Part shown: piece after piece, positions 1 to 7,678 of the stretch | How positions within the stretch are numbered: the stretch's first letter is position 1 | Layout: the number at the start of each line of letters is the position of its first letter | Assembly (NCBI RefSeq): GCF_000008185.1 | Contig: NC_002967.9 | Location: 372,001 to 436,000, forward strand | Length of the DNA stretch: 64,000 nucleotides | Direction of reading: 5' to 3' | Origin: Treponema denticola ATCC 35405 | GTDB taxonomy: Bacteria > Spirochaetota > Spirochaetia > Treponematales > Treponemataceae | Position numbers and translations under genes: made by a program | The notes under the pieces: generated by a model | Databases searched by the model: none | What the model was told of the DNA's origin: nothing | Seen by the model: the letters and a program-made list of their open reading frames with translations, nothing else

Positions 1-1143
1 GGTATAGGATCCGCTTCGGTTCTTTCGCGGGCGGTAGGAAGAAGCGACCAAGAAACCGTTGATTCCATTATGGGAAACGTCCTTTTGTTGACGCTTCTTT
101 TTTCATTGGGAACTATGACAATCGGATTAATTTTTGCGCCTCAACTTTTGATTCTTATAGGAGCCGAAGGAGAAATGCTCCGATTGGGAGTAAGCTATCT
201 GCGGATTGTATATATCGGTTCAGTCTTTGTAAACTTCGGTCAAGCAGCCAACATGGTTATGAGAGGAGAAGGCCGAATGGGGCTTGCCATGCTTTTGATG
301 GGTATAAGTGCCGTACTAAATATTATTTTGGATGCGGTCTTTGTAATTGTTTTAAAAAAGGGACTTGAAGGCACCGCTATAGCAACCGTAATATCTCAAG
401 TGGTTCTTGCAATTTGTAATTTTTGTTACTTCGCATTCTTCAGTAAAAACGTTAAATTCAAACACTTTAAGCTTCAAAAAAGTATCGTAAAAGAAACCCT
501 TTCAATCGGCTTTTCTGCAATGTTGATGCAAGTTTTTGCTCTTTTACAGCAGGCAGTTATGTATTCTACATTAAAAAGATACGGCGGAGAAGATCAGGTA
601 ATTTTGATGGGTGCTTTTTTTAGATATATGATGTTATCCTTTATTCCTCTTTGGGGAATAAGTCAGGGCTATCAGCCCTTTGCAGGAACCAATTTCGGAG
701 CACAAAAATTTGAAAGGGTAAAAAAAGGAACATTTCTTTTTTACGGTTTCGGATTATTTTTATCACTGATATTTTGGCTGGTATTTTTAATTATACCTGA
801 ACAGGTTTTGGGTCTCTTTTTGAAAAATAAGGAGCTTATATCTTTAGGAAGAACGAATGCAATGCTTGCTATGTCTTTATTTCCTTTGTCGGCAATTATG
901 ATTATCAATTTAACCCTCTTTCAAGCTTTGGGTAAAGCGAAATATGCAGGCATACTGGTAATTGCCCGCCAATTTTTACTTTATATTCCGGCCGTATTAA
1001 TTCTCCCCGTATTTTTTGGAACACGGGGAGTTTGGATTTCAACCCCGATAATAGATACACTGGTTACGGTTTTATCTGCATTTATAGTGATTAAACTTTT
1101 TAAAAAAGATTTAAGCCCTAAAGATAAACCATTGAGTGCATAA
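1..1143 (+). CDS. MATE family multidrug efflux transporter, 5' end cut off by window edge
   Basis: An inner-membrane antiporter of the MATE (NorM/DinF-like) family, which exports drugs or organic cations against a sodium or proton gradient. The frame is open from the first base. The residues before the first ATG at 70 (GIGSASVLSRAVGRSD) match the conserved MATE loop after helix 2, so the true start lies outside the window. About 380 residues are visible with roughly ten hydrophobic helices; a full MATE has 440-460 residues and 12 helices. The motif region ISQGYQPFAGTNFGAQ is the usual signature of the second half. The gene is followed by a repeat rather than another plus-strand gene, so it is the last gene of its unit. 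The substrate cannot be told from sequence. Confidence 0.93.
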   Translation, partial: GIGSASVLSRAVGRSDQETVDSIMGNVLLLTLLFSLGTMTIGLIFAPQLLILIGAEGEMLRLGVSYLRIVYIGSVFVNFGQAANMVMRGEGRMGLAMLLMGISAVLNIILDAVFVIVLKKGLEGTAIATVISQVVLAICNFCYFAFFSKNVKFKHFKLQKSIVKETLSIGFSAMLMQVFALLQQAVMYSTLKRYGGEDQVILMGAFFRYMMLSFIPLWGISQGYQPFAGTNFGAQKFERVKKGTFLFYGFGLFLSLIFWLVFLIIPEQVLGLFLKNKELISLGRTNAMLAMSLFPLSAIMIINLTLFQALGKAKYAGILVIARQFLLYIPAVLILPVFFGTRGVWISTPIIDTLVTVLSAFIVIKLFKKDLSPKDKPLSA

Positions 1144-1152
1144 GTTGTTTCC

Positions 1153-1326
1153 ATCTCACAAGGCTGCCTTTATTCGTGCGGAGGGTTTAATACCCCGACG
1201 CTTGCGTCGTAACGAAGGGTATTAAAGCCGACTGCAACCACCTTATGAGAACATACAGTGCGAAACATTGAGCTCTGTACCCCGATGCTTGCGTCGGGGT
1301 TGTTGATTTCGGCTGTCTTGTGAGAT
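1153..1326. repeat. Small repeat element with inverted ends and nested hairpins
   Basis: The element is bounded by ATCTCACAAG (1153-1162) and its exact reverse complement (1317-1326); the next six bases pair only partly. Inside is a nested hairpin: outer arms TTTAATACCC (1186-1195) and GGGTATTAAA (1217-1226), inner arms CGACGC and GCGTCG. A second hairpin has arms ACCCCGA (1279-1285) and TCGGGGT (1294-1300). The 86 bases 1168-1253 recur exactly, inverted, at 50720-50805. There is no coding capacity. This fits a non-autonomous mobile or REP-like element; it may also act as a terminator for the upstream MATE gene. Confidence 0.8.
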
Positions 1327-1385
1327 TTATATTTTGCAAGCGGGAGAAGCTTTTACCGTTATTAAATTATATTTTTAATATCAAT

Positions 1386-2138
1386 CTAGCGCGCATTAAA
1401 TTCAAAAGAACCGGATGCTTTGCTGCATTTTATTTTGAGTTTAATTTTTTTATCAGTGTAAGCAGACATATCAATTTCAGTATTTAATATATTTCCGTCT
1501 TTATTATTATCAAAAGATGTGATTAACTTATCACCAAAACTTATTTCTACCGAAATATTACCTGAATCTATATTCCATAAACATTTTAAATCTTTACCTT
1601 CCTTTATTGTAAAGGTAGTGATATTCTCGGAAGTTTTATATTTAAATTTAGCCTTCCATAGATTATTAAAATTAGTTTGGGTCTGCATAATGGCTATATT
1701 TGTATTAGGAAAGAAATTTTTGATTTCATCGTTTATGGCCGATTTAAAAATATAAATAGATAAGATAATCGAAAAGATCAAATTCAAAAGAGTTAAAACG
1801 GCGGCAGCAATAAGAGGCCATAGATTTGCTTTATTTCTTTTATTTACAGCATCCGAAAGATGAGGCATCTGTTTACCGCAGCTGCCGCAAAACGGTATTC
1901 CGGCAGCTTGAATAAATCCGCATGAGGTGCATTTTATCCTCTTGCTTTTTCGTGCCGCTACAAGATAAAGAACAAGCCCAAGCACAGCCGATAGAAAAAA
2001 TACAATTAAAACCCAAATCAGTGGTTCGTCATCTCTTTCTTGCGAATCCTTGTAAATCCAATATGCAATAAGGATACGGGCAACAAGCGCAAAAGTAGAT
2101 ACTGTAATAATAACAGTAATAAGTGAAACAAAAAACAT
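1386..2138 (-). CDS. Membrane protein with a zinc ribbon, unknown function
   Basis: I do not recognise the family. The protein has two hydrophobic segments near the N-terminus, a treble-clef-like zinc ribbon with two CxxC pairs (CTSCGF then CGSCG) around residues 70-90, one more membrane helix near residues 110-130, and a C-terminal beta-rich region that probably lies outside the membrane. An earlier ATG at 2150 exists, but the bases between the two ATGs read GGAGGAAAAA, an excellent Shine-Dalgarno that only works for the ATG at 2138. I therefore start there (250 residues). It stands alone on the minus strand, downstream of nrdB. A similar zinc-ribbon-plus-helix layout occurs at 62069-62521. 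Confidence 0.75.
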   Translation of the reverse strand: MFFVSLITVIITVSTFALVARILIAYWIYKDSQERDDEPLIWVLIVFFLSAVLGLVLYLVAARKSKRIKCTSCGFIQAAGIPFCGSCGKQMPHLSDAVNKRNKANLWPLIAAAVLTLLNLIFSIILSIYIFKSAINDEIKNFFPNTNIAIMQTQTNFNNLWKAKFKYKTSENITTFTIKEGKDLKCLWNIDSGNISVEISFGDKLITSFDNNKDGNILNTEIDMSAYTDKKIKLKIKCSKASGSFEFNAR

Positions 2139-2209
2139 TTTTTCCTCCATAAAAAAACCTCATACTAATATCGCCGCAAAAGAGTAAAAGGTTCAAACCT
2201 TATTTTAAT

Positions 2210-3265
2210 TTATAAGTCATCTACCATCGCCGATGATTTTGCATAGGCGGTGGACTTGGCTTCAAAGAAGTCGGTCTTAATCAGGTTCGCATTGCTGTAC
2301 TGGCTGGCCCAGCTCATAGATTGAGGTTCTTCCCTGTGCCCGTCATAAATGGGTGCAAAGCCGAGGTTTTCGCATCTGAGGTTCCCTAAATATTGAATAT
2401 AGTCCGTAATCATCTGGCTGTTAAGCCCGGGAATATCGTTTCCTATAACATAATCGCCCCAAGCTATTTCCTGTTCACAGCCTTCCTTTATCATGGCTCT
2501 AAAAAGTTCGACATTTTGCGGAGTAAATAGCTGCGGCTCTTCTTTTTGAAGTTCCTGTATCATCGAGCGGAAAAGCCATAGATGCGTATTTTCATCTCGA
2601 TTGATATAACGGATTTCCTGAACAGAACCGGGCATCTTATTGTTTCTCCCCAAATTATAAAAGAACATAAAACCTGAATAAAAATAGATGCCTTCCAAGA
2701 TATAGTTTGCAACGCAGACCTTTAAAAAGGCAAGAGCACTCTTGTCGCTTTGAAATTCGTTGTATAAATCGCCGATAAATTTATTTCTGCGTAAAAGATG
2801 TTCATCATCTTTCCATTGGTATAAGATTTCAGTTCTTTCTTCGGGAGAACAAATTGTGTCTAGCATATAACTGTAGCTTTGCGAGTGAACTGCTTCTTGA
2901 AAGGCTTGAATGGTAAGGCATAAGTTTACCTCGTTAGCCGTTACATACTGGCCGACATTGGGAAGATTTGCAGTTTGAATACTGTCCAAAAAAATTAAAA
3001 AAGAAAGAATTTTATCGTAGGCCGTTTTTTCGGGAATAGATAATTTTCGGTAGTCCTGTACGTCGGTAGTCATATTTATTTCTTCGGGTATCCAAAAATT
3101 ATTCATAGCCTGACGGTACCAATCGCTTGCCCAAGAATACTTCATATTGTTAAAATCGTTTAGGTTAGTGGTGTTTCCGCCAATCATCTTACGTTTATGA
3201 GTTTCTATATCTCCGTTTTCATTAAACAAGGCCTTATGAGGCAAAATAGTTTTTTCCGTTATCAT
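2210..3265 (-). CDS. nrdB: Ribonucleoside-diphosphate reductase, class Ia beta subunit
   Basis: The radical-generating small subunit of class Ia ribonucleotide reductase, which makes dNTP precursors together with NrdA. At 351 residues it has family-typical length. The diiron ligands of the first half are D94, E124 and H127, and the radical tyrosine is Y131 in EAVHSQSY, so this is a canonical tyrosyl-radical enzyme rather than the class Ic type with Phe. The second ligand set is seen in YILEGIYFY and DENTHLWLF. It is the last gene of the minus-strand run nagB - AI-2E-like - nrdB, 17 bases after its upstream neighbour. Its partner nrdA lies 4.4 kb away, in a different minus-strand transcript. 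Confidence 0.96.
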   Translation of the reverse strand: MITEKTILPHKALFNENGDIETHKRKMIGGNTTNLNDFNNMKYSWASDWYRQAMNNFWIPEEINMTTDVQDYRKLSIPEKTAYDKILSFLIFLDSIQTANLPNVGQYVTANEVNLCLTIQAFQEAVHSQSYSYMLDTICSPEERTEILYQWKDDEHLLRRNKFIGDLYNEFQSDKSALAFLKVCVANYILEGIYFYSGFMFFYNLGRNNKMPGSVQEIRYINRDENTHLWLFRSMIQELQKEEPQLFTPQNVELFRAMIKEGCEQEIAWGDYVIGNDIPGLNSQMITDYIQYLGNLRCENLGFAPIYDGHREEPQSMSWASQYSNANLIKTDFFEAKSTAYAKSSAMVDDL

Positions 3266-3282
3266 AAATTTCTCCCAACTCC

Positions 3283-4401
3283 TTATATTAAATGCTCAAA
3301 ATTGTCTTCATCATTTTCTTTTTTTTCTTCTATATCCAAGGCCATATCTAAAATGGTAAAGAACAAGATTACAATCATCGGCCCCAAAATAATGCCGTCA
3401 AATGAAAACATACTGACTCCGCCCAGCATTGAAAAAAAGATTAAAAGAGGATGTATCTTTATTCTGTCTTTTAAGAAGAATGGGCGTAGAAAGTTATCCA
3501 TAAAACTGATTATCGAACCTGCAACAACCAAAAAGATAAGGCCCTTTACAAGCCCGTCCGTAAAGCATAGTCCGACACCTACAGGAAACCAAATTAGACC
3601 GCAGCCGACAATGGGTAAAAATGTGCTAAAAAAGGTTAGAATTGCAAGCAAGAGAGCGCTTTGCACACCGAATATAAGATAAACTATAAAAGATGCAAGG
3701 CATTGGTAAAACGAAACCAAAAAAAGTCCCTTAAAAAGATTGGTTGTAATTTCGCCTATTTTAGAAAAAAGTTTGTCTGATGTTTCATTATCTATAGGAA
3801 TGGCATGTTTTAATAAACTGAAAAGATAGGCTCCGTCTACATAAAAAAAGTAAAGGGCAAAGGCAAAGAAAACAAGAGACAAAAAAAACGAACCGGCATT
3901 TTTTACAAGGCTTGTTGCATACCGCAATATTTTATCAGAAGAAGAAGATAAAAGGTTTAAAAATTCTTTTTGCAAATCAAGATTGGAAATATCCACCGTC
4001 CCCATAGATAAGCGGTTTACAATTGCGGCTATATCGGTTTTTGAAAAGCCCGATTCAGAATTATTTATGTTTTCTAAAAAGCTCTGAATATTTTGAACAA
4101 GGATTTTCCCTTGCCCGAATATTTTTATCACAACAAAAAACAAAACACCGGCAACAACTAGAACCGTTATTATTGCAAAACTGCCTGCAAGCAATCTTTT
4201 TTTTATCGGGAAAGTCTTTTTCTCTTTATTCATCCTGGATAGTATCTTATTATATAAGGGCCTTACCAAAACATAAATTACTGCCGACCATAATAAAACG
4301 CTTGCGTAGGGCAAAAATAATTTACCCACAAGAATCAACATTCCTGCAAGTAATACGAAGAACGAAATAGTTTGAAGCCTGTGTTTATTTTCTTGATACA
4401 T
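3283..4401 (-). CDS. AI-2E family membrane transporter
   Basis: A polytopic inner-membrane protein of the AI-2E (PerM/YdiK, UPF0118) family. Members have been linked to export of autoinducer-2 and to ion transport; the substrate here is unknown. It has 372 residues and about eight hydrophobic segments. There is a long soluble stretch at roughly residues 110-170, where the family carries its extramembrane domain, and a conserved glycine/proline-rich segment ([18 protein letters not shown]). The start overlaps the end of nagB by 17 bases, so the two are translationally coupled. nrdB follows after 17 bases. Co-transcription with an amino-sugar enzyme and a nucleotide reductase suggests no common pathway. 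Confidence 0.9.
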   Translation of the reverse strand: MYQENKHRLQTISFFVLLAGMLILVGKLFLPYASVLLWSAVIYVLVRPLYNKILSRMNKEKKTFPIKKRLLAGSFAIITVLVVAGVLFFVVIKIFGQGKILVQNIQSFLENINNSESGFSKTDIAAIVNRLSMGTVDISNLDLQKEFLNLLSSSSDKILRYATSLVKNAGSFFLSLVFFAFALYFFYVDGAYLFSLLKHAIPIDNETSDKLFSKIGEITTNLFKGLFLVSFYQCLASFIVYLIFGVQSALLLAILTFFSTFLPIVGCGLIWFPVGVGLCFTDGLVKGLIFLVVAGSIISFMDNFLRPFFLKDRIKIHPLLIFFSMLGGVSMFSFDGIILGPMIVILFFTILDMALDIEEKKENDEDNFEHLI

Positions 4402-5197
4402 TAGTTTCTATATTTCCTTTTTCTATATCCAAAAAGTATTTTACGGTTTTTACTTTAAGTTCATCTGTTGCAGCATCATCACAGATTATAATGGATTTAG
4501 GATGAAGTTGTAAAGCACTTACAGTCCAAACATGGCTTACCCCCCCCTCTACTGCTTGATGAACAGCCTCAGCCTTAGCATGTCCGGTTGCCATTATAAG
4601 AACTTCTTCGGCATCCATAATAGTGCCGATGCCTACAGTCAAGGCTGTCTTTGGAACAAGGTCTTCATTTCCCTCAAAAAAGCGTGAATTCATTATGATG
4701 GTATCCCGCGTTAAGGTTTTTTCTCTTGTGCGGGAGGTTAATGAAGAATAGGGCTCATTAAAAGCTATGTGCCCGTCTGCCCCTATTCCGCCTAAAAATA
4801 AATGAATTTTTCCGTAAGAGCGGATAGCTTTTTCATAGTCCTCGCATTCCTTTTTTTTATCTTTGGCCATTCCATCCAAGATGTGAATGTTTTTAGGCTC
4901 AATGTCGATGTGATTAAAAAAATTATCCATCATAAAATAATGATAGCTTTGAGGATGAGACGCTTCCAAGCCTACATATTCATCCATATTAAAGGTAACT
5001 ACATGCTTAAAGGATAGAATACCTTCTTTATGCTTTTTTATAAGTTCCTTATAAACCCCTAAGGGAGTAGAACCCGTCGGAAGTCCTAAAACAAAGGGCT
5101 TTTCTTTTGTAGGTTTAAATTCGATAATTTTATTGCAGATATAATCGGCAGTCCATTTTGAACAATCTTCATAACTGTTTTTTATGATAAGTCTCAT
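4385..5197 (-). CDS. nagB: Glucosamine-6-phosphate deaminase
   Basis: Converts glucosamine 6-phosphate to fructose 6-phosphate and ammonia, the step by which amino sugars enter glycolysis. It is a cytosolic enzyme of 270 residues, matching the E. coli hexameric type. The catalytic residues fall at the same numbers as in E. coli NagB: D72 in DEYVGL, and D141, H143 and E148 in [11 protein letters not shown]. The phosphate-binding loop is PTGSTPLG. It is the first gene of a minus-strand run and overlaps its downstream neighbour by 17 bases. A 9-bp inverted repeat lies just upstream of its Shine-Dalgarno. No nagA is in the window. Confidence 0.96.
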   Translation of the reverse strand: MRLIIKNSYEDCSKWTADYICNKIIEFKPTKEKPFVLGLPTGSTPLGVYKELIKKHKEGILSFKHVVTFNMDEYVGLEASHPQSYHYFMMDNFFNHIDIEPKNIHILDGMAKDKKKECEDYEKAIRSYGKIHLFLGGIGADGHIAFNEPYSSLTSRTREKTLTRDTIIMNSRFFEGNEDLVPKTALTVGIGTIMDAEEVLIMATGHAKAEAVHQAVEGGVSHVWTVSALQLHPKSIIICDDAATDELKVKTVKYFLDIEKGNIETNVSRK

Positions 5198-5207
5198 AGA
5201 GTCTCCC

Positions 5208-5262
5208 TCTTAGATTAAAAATCTAAGACCTAAATAATACAAAAAAACTTAAAATTAGTAAA
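5208..5262 (-). promoter_or_regulatory. nagB promoter with inverted repeat in the leader
   Basis: Reading the minus strand, a possible -35 TTTACT (5257-5262) and -10 TATTAT (5234-5239) are 17 bases apart. Downstream, between the -10 and the GGGAG ribosome site of nagB, lies a perfect 9-bp inverted repeat, TCTTAGATT (5208-5216) and AATCTAAGA (5220-5228), with a 3-base centre. The placement suits an operator for a sugar-responsive repressor or a leader hairpin. The -35 is weak, so the promoter call is tentative; the repeat itself is plain. Confidence 0.5.
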
Positions 5263-5456
5263 TAAATGAGGATAAATTCTTACCTATGTGGGCAATCATG
5301 TATTAGTGATAAAATTTTATTTTTTTATCTTAACCGCTTGAAAAAAATTCGAAAATATGATATTTTTGCACAATCATATCTTAACCGGATATTTTGTAAG
5401 TATCCTAATTTATAAATTGTAATCAAAATACTCTAAATTATACTGGAGACCTATTT

Positions 5457-5924
5457 ATGGTAGACTTAAAAAAATACCGAAATAAGACTCGTTTTTCTAT
5501 TTTGAATAAACTTGTTATTTTCGGTACATTGATTCTGATTGCAGGTTTTACAATGGGAGGTGCAACTTTCTATATTGCAAAAGCGCCCATCCATGAATTA
5601 ACAGGCAGCATACAGGCATTAAAAAATACTATGAGAGTTTTATGGGTTTTGATGGTTGTAATGTCAATCCTTATTACTATTGTACTATCTCTTACAATAG
5701 TAAGGCCGATAAAAAGGAAAAAAGAACTATCTTATCTTTCTACTCATTTTAATAGCACCATCCTCAAAATAGGTGGTTCTGTACAGCTATTTGATACAAA
5801 CATCGCCATGATGCAGCAAATGGGTAACGAGCTTGCTTCCAACATTACTGAAACAGCGAGCACAATCAATCGGATACAGACTCTTGCACAGACAGAAAGC
5901 GTCACTGAAACAATGGAGAATTAA
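5457..5924 (+). pseudogene. Methyl-accepting chemotaxis protein remnant
   Basis: A decayed chemotaxis receptor. The reading frame keeps an N-terminal membrane helix, a second helix only about 30 residues later, a start of a HAMP-like segment (TIVRPIKR) and the first heptads of the signalling domain. It stops at a TAA after ESVTETMEN. The periplasmic sensor and nearly all of the cytoplasmic signalling hairpin are missing. Compared with the receptor at 13834-15987, about nine residues are also deleted between INRI and QTLAQ. It can no longer bind CheA/CheW. The preceding bases include GGAG before the ATG, so a 155-residue peptide could still be made. Confidence 0.8.
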
Positions 5925-5937
5925 AAAAAACGAATCC

Positions 5938-5966
5938 TTGACAGCCAAAAAGAAATTATGTATACT
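5938..5966 (+). promoter_or_regulatory. Strong sigma-70-type promoter of the TetR gene
   Basis: TTGACA (5938-5943) and TATACT (5961-5966) are separated by exactly 17 bases, an almost perfect housekeeping promoter. It starts just after the stop of the receptor remnant and leads into the TetR-family gene at 6011. Confidence 0.85.
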
Positions 5967-6010
5967 AAATAAAATAACGTTGCTATTTTTTAGTGGAAGG
6001 CGGTTCGTTT

Positions 6011-6628
6011 ATGAGCAAAAGTGAAGATACCAAACAATTGATTTTGGATACGGCTAAGCGGGAGTTTTTGGAAAAAGGCTATAACGCAGCCTCTGTCCGC
6101 ACGATTGCAAAGAAAGCAGGCTTAACGACCGGTGCAATTTTTCGGTATTACGCGGATAAGGCAGCTTTGTTTGAAGCCCTTGTTTCCGAAGCGGCAGACG
6201 GCTTGGTCGAGCAATTTAAGGCAGCCCAAGAGGCGCACTTTGAGTTAATTCCCCAAGAACGGACATCAGAAAGCCGAGATTTATCGACAGAATATTTACG
6301 GCACTTTGTAAACTACGTATATGACCGTTTTGACGAATTTAAGCTGGTGCTTTGCGGAGCGGAAGGCACGAAATACGCAAACTATATCCATGATCTGGTG
6401 GAACTTGATGTGGCACGCACCGAAACATATTACCGGCTCTTGCGGGAAAAGGGAAAAATCAAAGGGAGCATCAGCCTTGAACTTCATCACATGATTACAA
6501 GTGCCTATTTTACCGCAGTATTTGAAACCGTCGTACATGATATGCCAAGAGAACAGGCTATGGGATATGTAGAAGAAATCGCCGTTTTCTTTAATTCGGG
6601 ATGGGATGGGCTTTTAAAGCTGATATAA
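6011..6628 (+). CDS. TetR/AcrR family transcriptional regulator
   Basis: A DNA-binding repressor of 205 residues. The helix-turn-helix lies at about residues 25-50 (VRTIAKKAGLTTGAIFRYYADK), the standard TetR recognition-helix pattern; the rest is a helical ligand-binding and dimer domain. I start at ATG 6011 because GGAAGG lies 9 bases before it, whereas the GTG at 5993 lies before that site. It has its own near-consensus promoter and its own terminator, so it is monocistronic. No efflux gene is adjacent and its target is unknown. The gene looks richer in G+C than the receptor remnant beside it, which hints at transfer. Confidence 0.92.
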   Translation: MSKSEDTKQLILDTAKREFLEKGYNAASVRTIAKKAGLTTGAIFRYYADKAALFEALVSEAADGLVEQFKAAQEAHFELIPQERTSESRDLSTEYLRHFVNYVYDRFDEFKLVLCGAEGTKYANYIHDLVELDVARTETYYRLLREKGKIKGSISLELHHMITSAYFTAVFETVVHDMPREQAMGYVEEIAVFFNSGWDGLLKLI

Positions 6629-6640
6629 AGATAAGTTAAA

Positions 6641-6686
6641 ACCGTTCAAAATATATGGACTTCCAATATTTTGAACGGTTTTTTAT
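6641..6686 (+). terminator. Rho-independent terminator after the TetR gene
   Basis: A perfect 14-bp stem, ACCGTTCAAAATAT (6641-6654) and ATATTTTGAACGGT (6666-6679), with an 11-base loop, is followed directly by a run of T. It ends the transcript of the TetR gene and insulates the aldolase gene. Confidence 0.88.
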
Positions 6687-6698
6687 TAAATCAAGCCC

Positions 6699-6728
6699 TT
6701 GAGTGAAGTAAAGTTTATATGTTATAAT
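6699..6728 (+). promoter_or_regulatory. Promoter of the aldolase gene
   Basis: TTGAGT (6699-6704) and a perfect TATAAT (6723-6728) are 18 bases apart, about 50 bases before the ATG of the aldolase, which also has a GAGAGG ribosome site. Confidence 0.7.
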
Positions 6729-6778
6729 AAAAAAGTATGCAGGGTTTCTTGCGGTAAATATTTTTAGAGAGGTAAATT

Positions 6779-7666
6779 ATGGATAAAGTAAAACTTGAAA
6801 GAATGAAAAATGACAAGGGTTTTATTGCGGCATTGGATCAAAGCGGCGGAAGTACGCCTAAGGCTTTGGCAGCTTATGGAGTTCCCGAAACGGCATATTC
6901 CAATGAAAAAGAAATGTTTGATCTTGTTCATGCTATGCGTACAAGAATAATCACCGGAAAGGCTTTTAATTCCAATAATATTTTGGGTGCAATTTTATTT
7001 GAACAAACGATGGAAAGGGAAATTGAAGGAATGCCCACAGCCGACTTCTTATGGGAAAAAAAGAAGATTCTTCCCTTTTTAAAGGTCGATAAGGGGCTTG
7101 CCGACTTAAAGGACGGTGTTCAGCTTATGAAGCCGATACCCAATTTGGACGCTATGTTAAAGCACGCCGTAGAAAAACACATTTTTGGAACAAAGATGCG
7201 CTCCGTTATAAAAGAAGCAAATCCTAAAGGAATAAAGGCTGTCGTAGATCAGCAGTTTGAATTAGGTATTCAAATTGCAAAGGCCGGTCTTGTTCCTATT
7301 ATTGAACCTGAAGTAGATATTAAATCTCCCGACAAGGCCAAGTGTGAAGAAATCCTCAAAAAAGAATTGGAAGAACACCTTAAAACCTTGCCGAAAGACT
7401 TGCTTGTAATGTTTAAACTTTCAATTCCGACAAAAGAAAACCTTTATGAGGAATTTACAAAACATCCTCAGGTAGTTAGAGTTGTTGCCTTATCAGGCGG
7501 TTATTCCAGAGATGATGCAAACAAACTCTTGGCTAAAAACAGAGGCATGATTGCAAGTTTCTCCCGAGCTCTCGCCGAAGGTCTTTTTGCAAGTCAAAGC
7601 GATGCCGAGTTTAATGCAACCTTGGAAAAAACAATCAAGGGCGTTTACGAAGCTTCAATAACATAG
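6779..7666 (+). CDS. fda: Fructose-bisphosphate aldolase, class I
   Basis: Splits fructose 1,6-bisphosphate into dihydroxyacetone phosphate and glyceraldehyde 3-phosphate through a lysine Schiff base; a cytosolic glycolytic enzyme. At 295 residues it matches the compact bacterial class I (Fda) type found in staphylococci. Recognisable blocks are [16 protein letters not shown] at the N-terminus, PIIEPEVDI in the middle, and MFKLSIPTK, where the Schiff-base lysine is expected. The segment [14 protein letters not shown] forms the phosphate-binding end. It is monocistronic, with its own promoter, and runs convergently into nrdA with only 12 bases between the stops. Confidence 0.95.
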   Translation: MDKVKLERMKNDKGFIAALDQSGGSTPKALAAYGVPETAYSNEKEMFDLVHAMRTRIITGKAFNSNNILGAILFEQTMEREIEGMPTADFLWEKKKILPFLKVDKGLADLKDGVQLMKPIPNLDAMLKHAVEKHIFGTKMRSVIKEANPKGIKAVVDQQFELGIQIAKAGLVPIIEPEVDIKSPDKAKCEEILKKELEEHLKTLPKDLLVMFKLSIPTKENLYEEFTKHPQVVRVVALSGGYSRDDANKLLAKNRGMIASFSRALAEGLFASQSDAEFNATLEKTIKGVYEASIT

Positions 7667-7678
7667 TTCTTATCTTTT

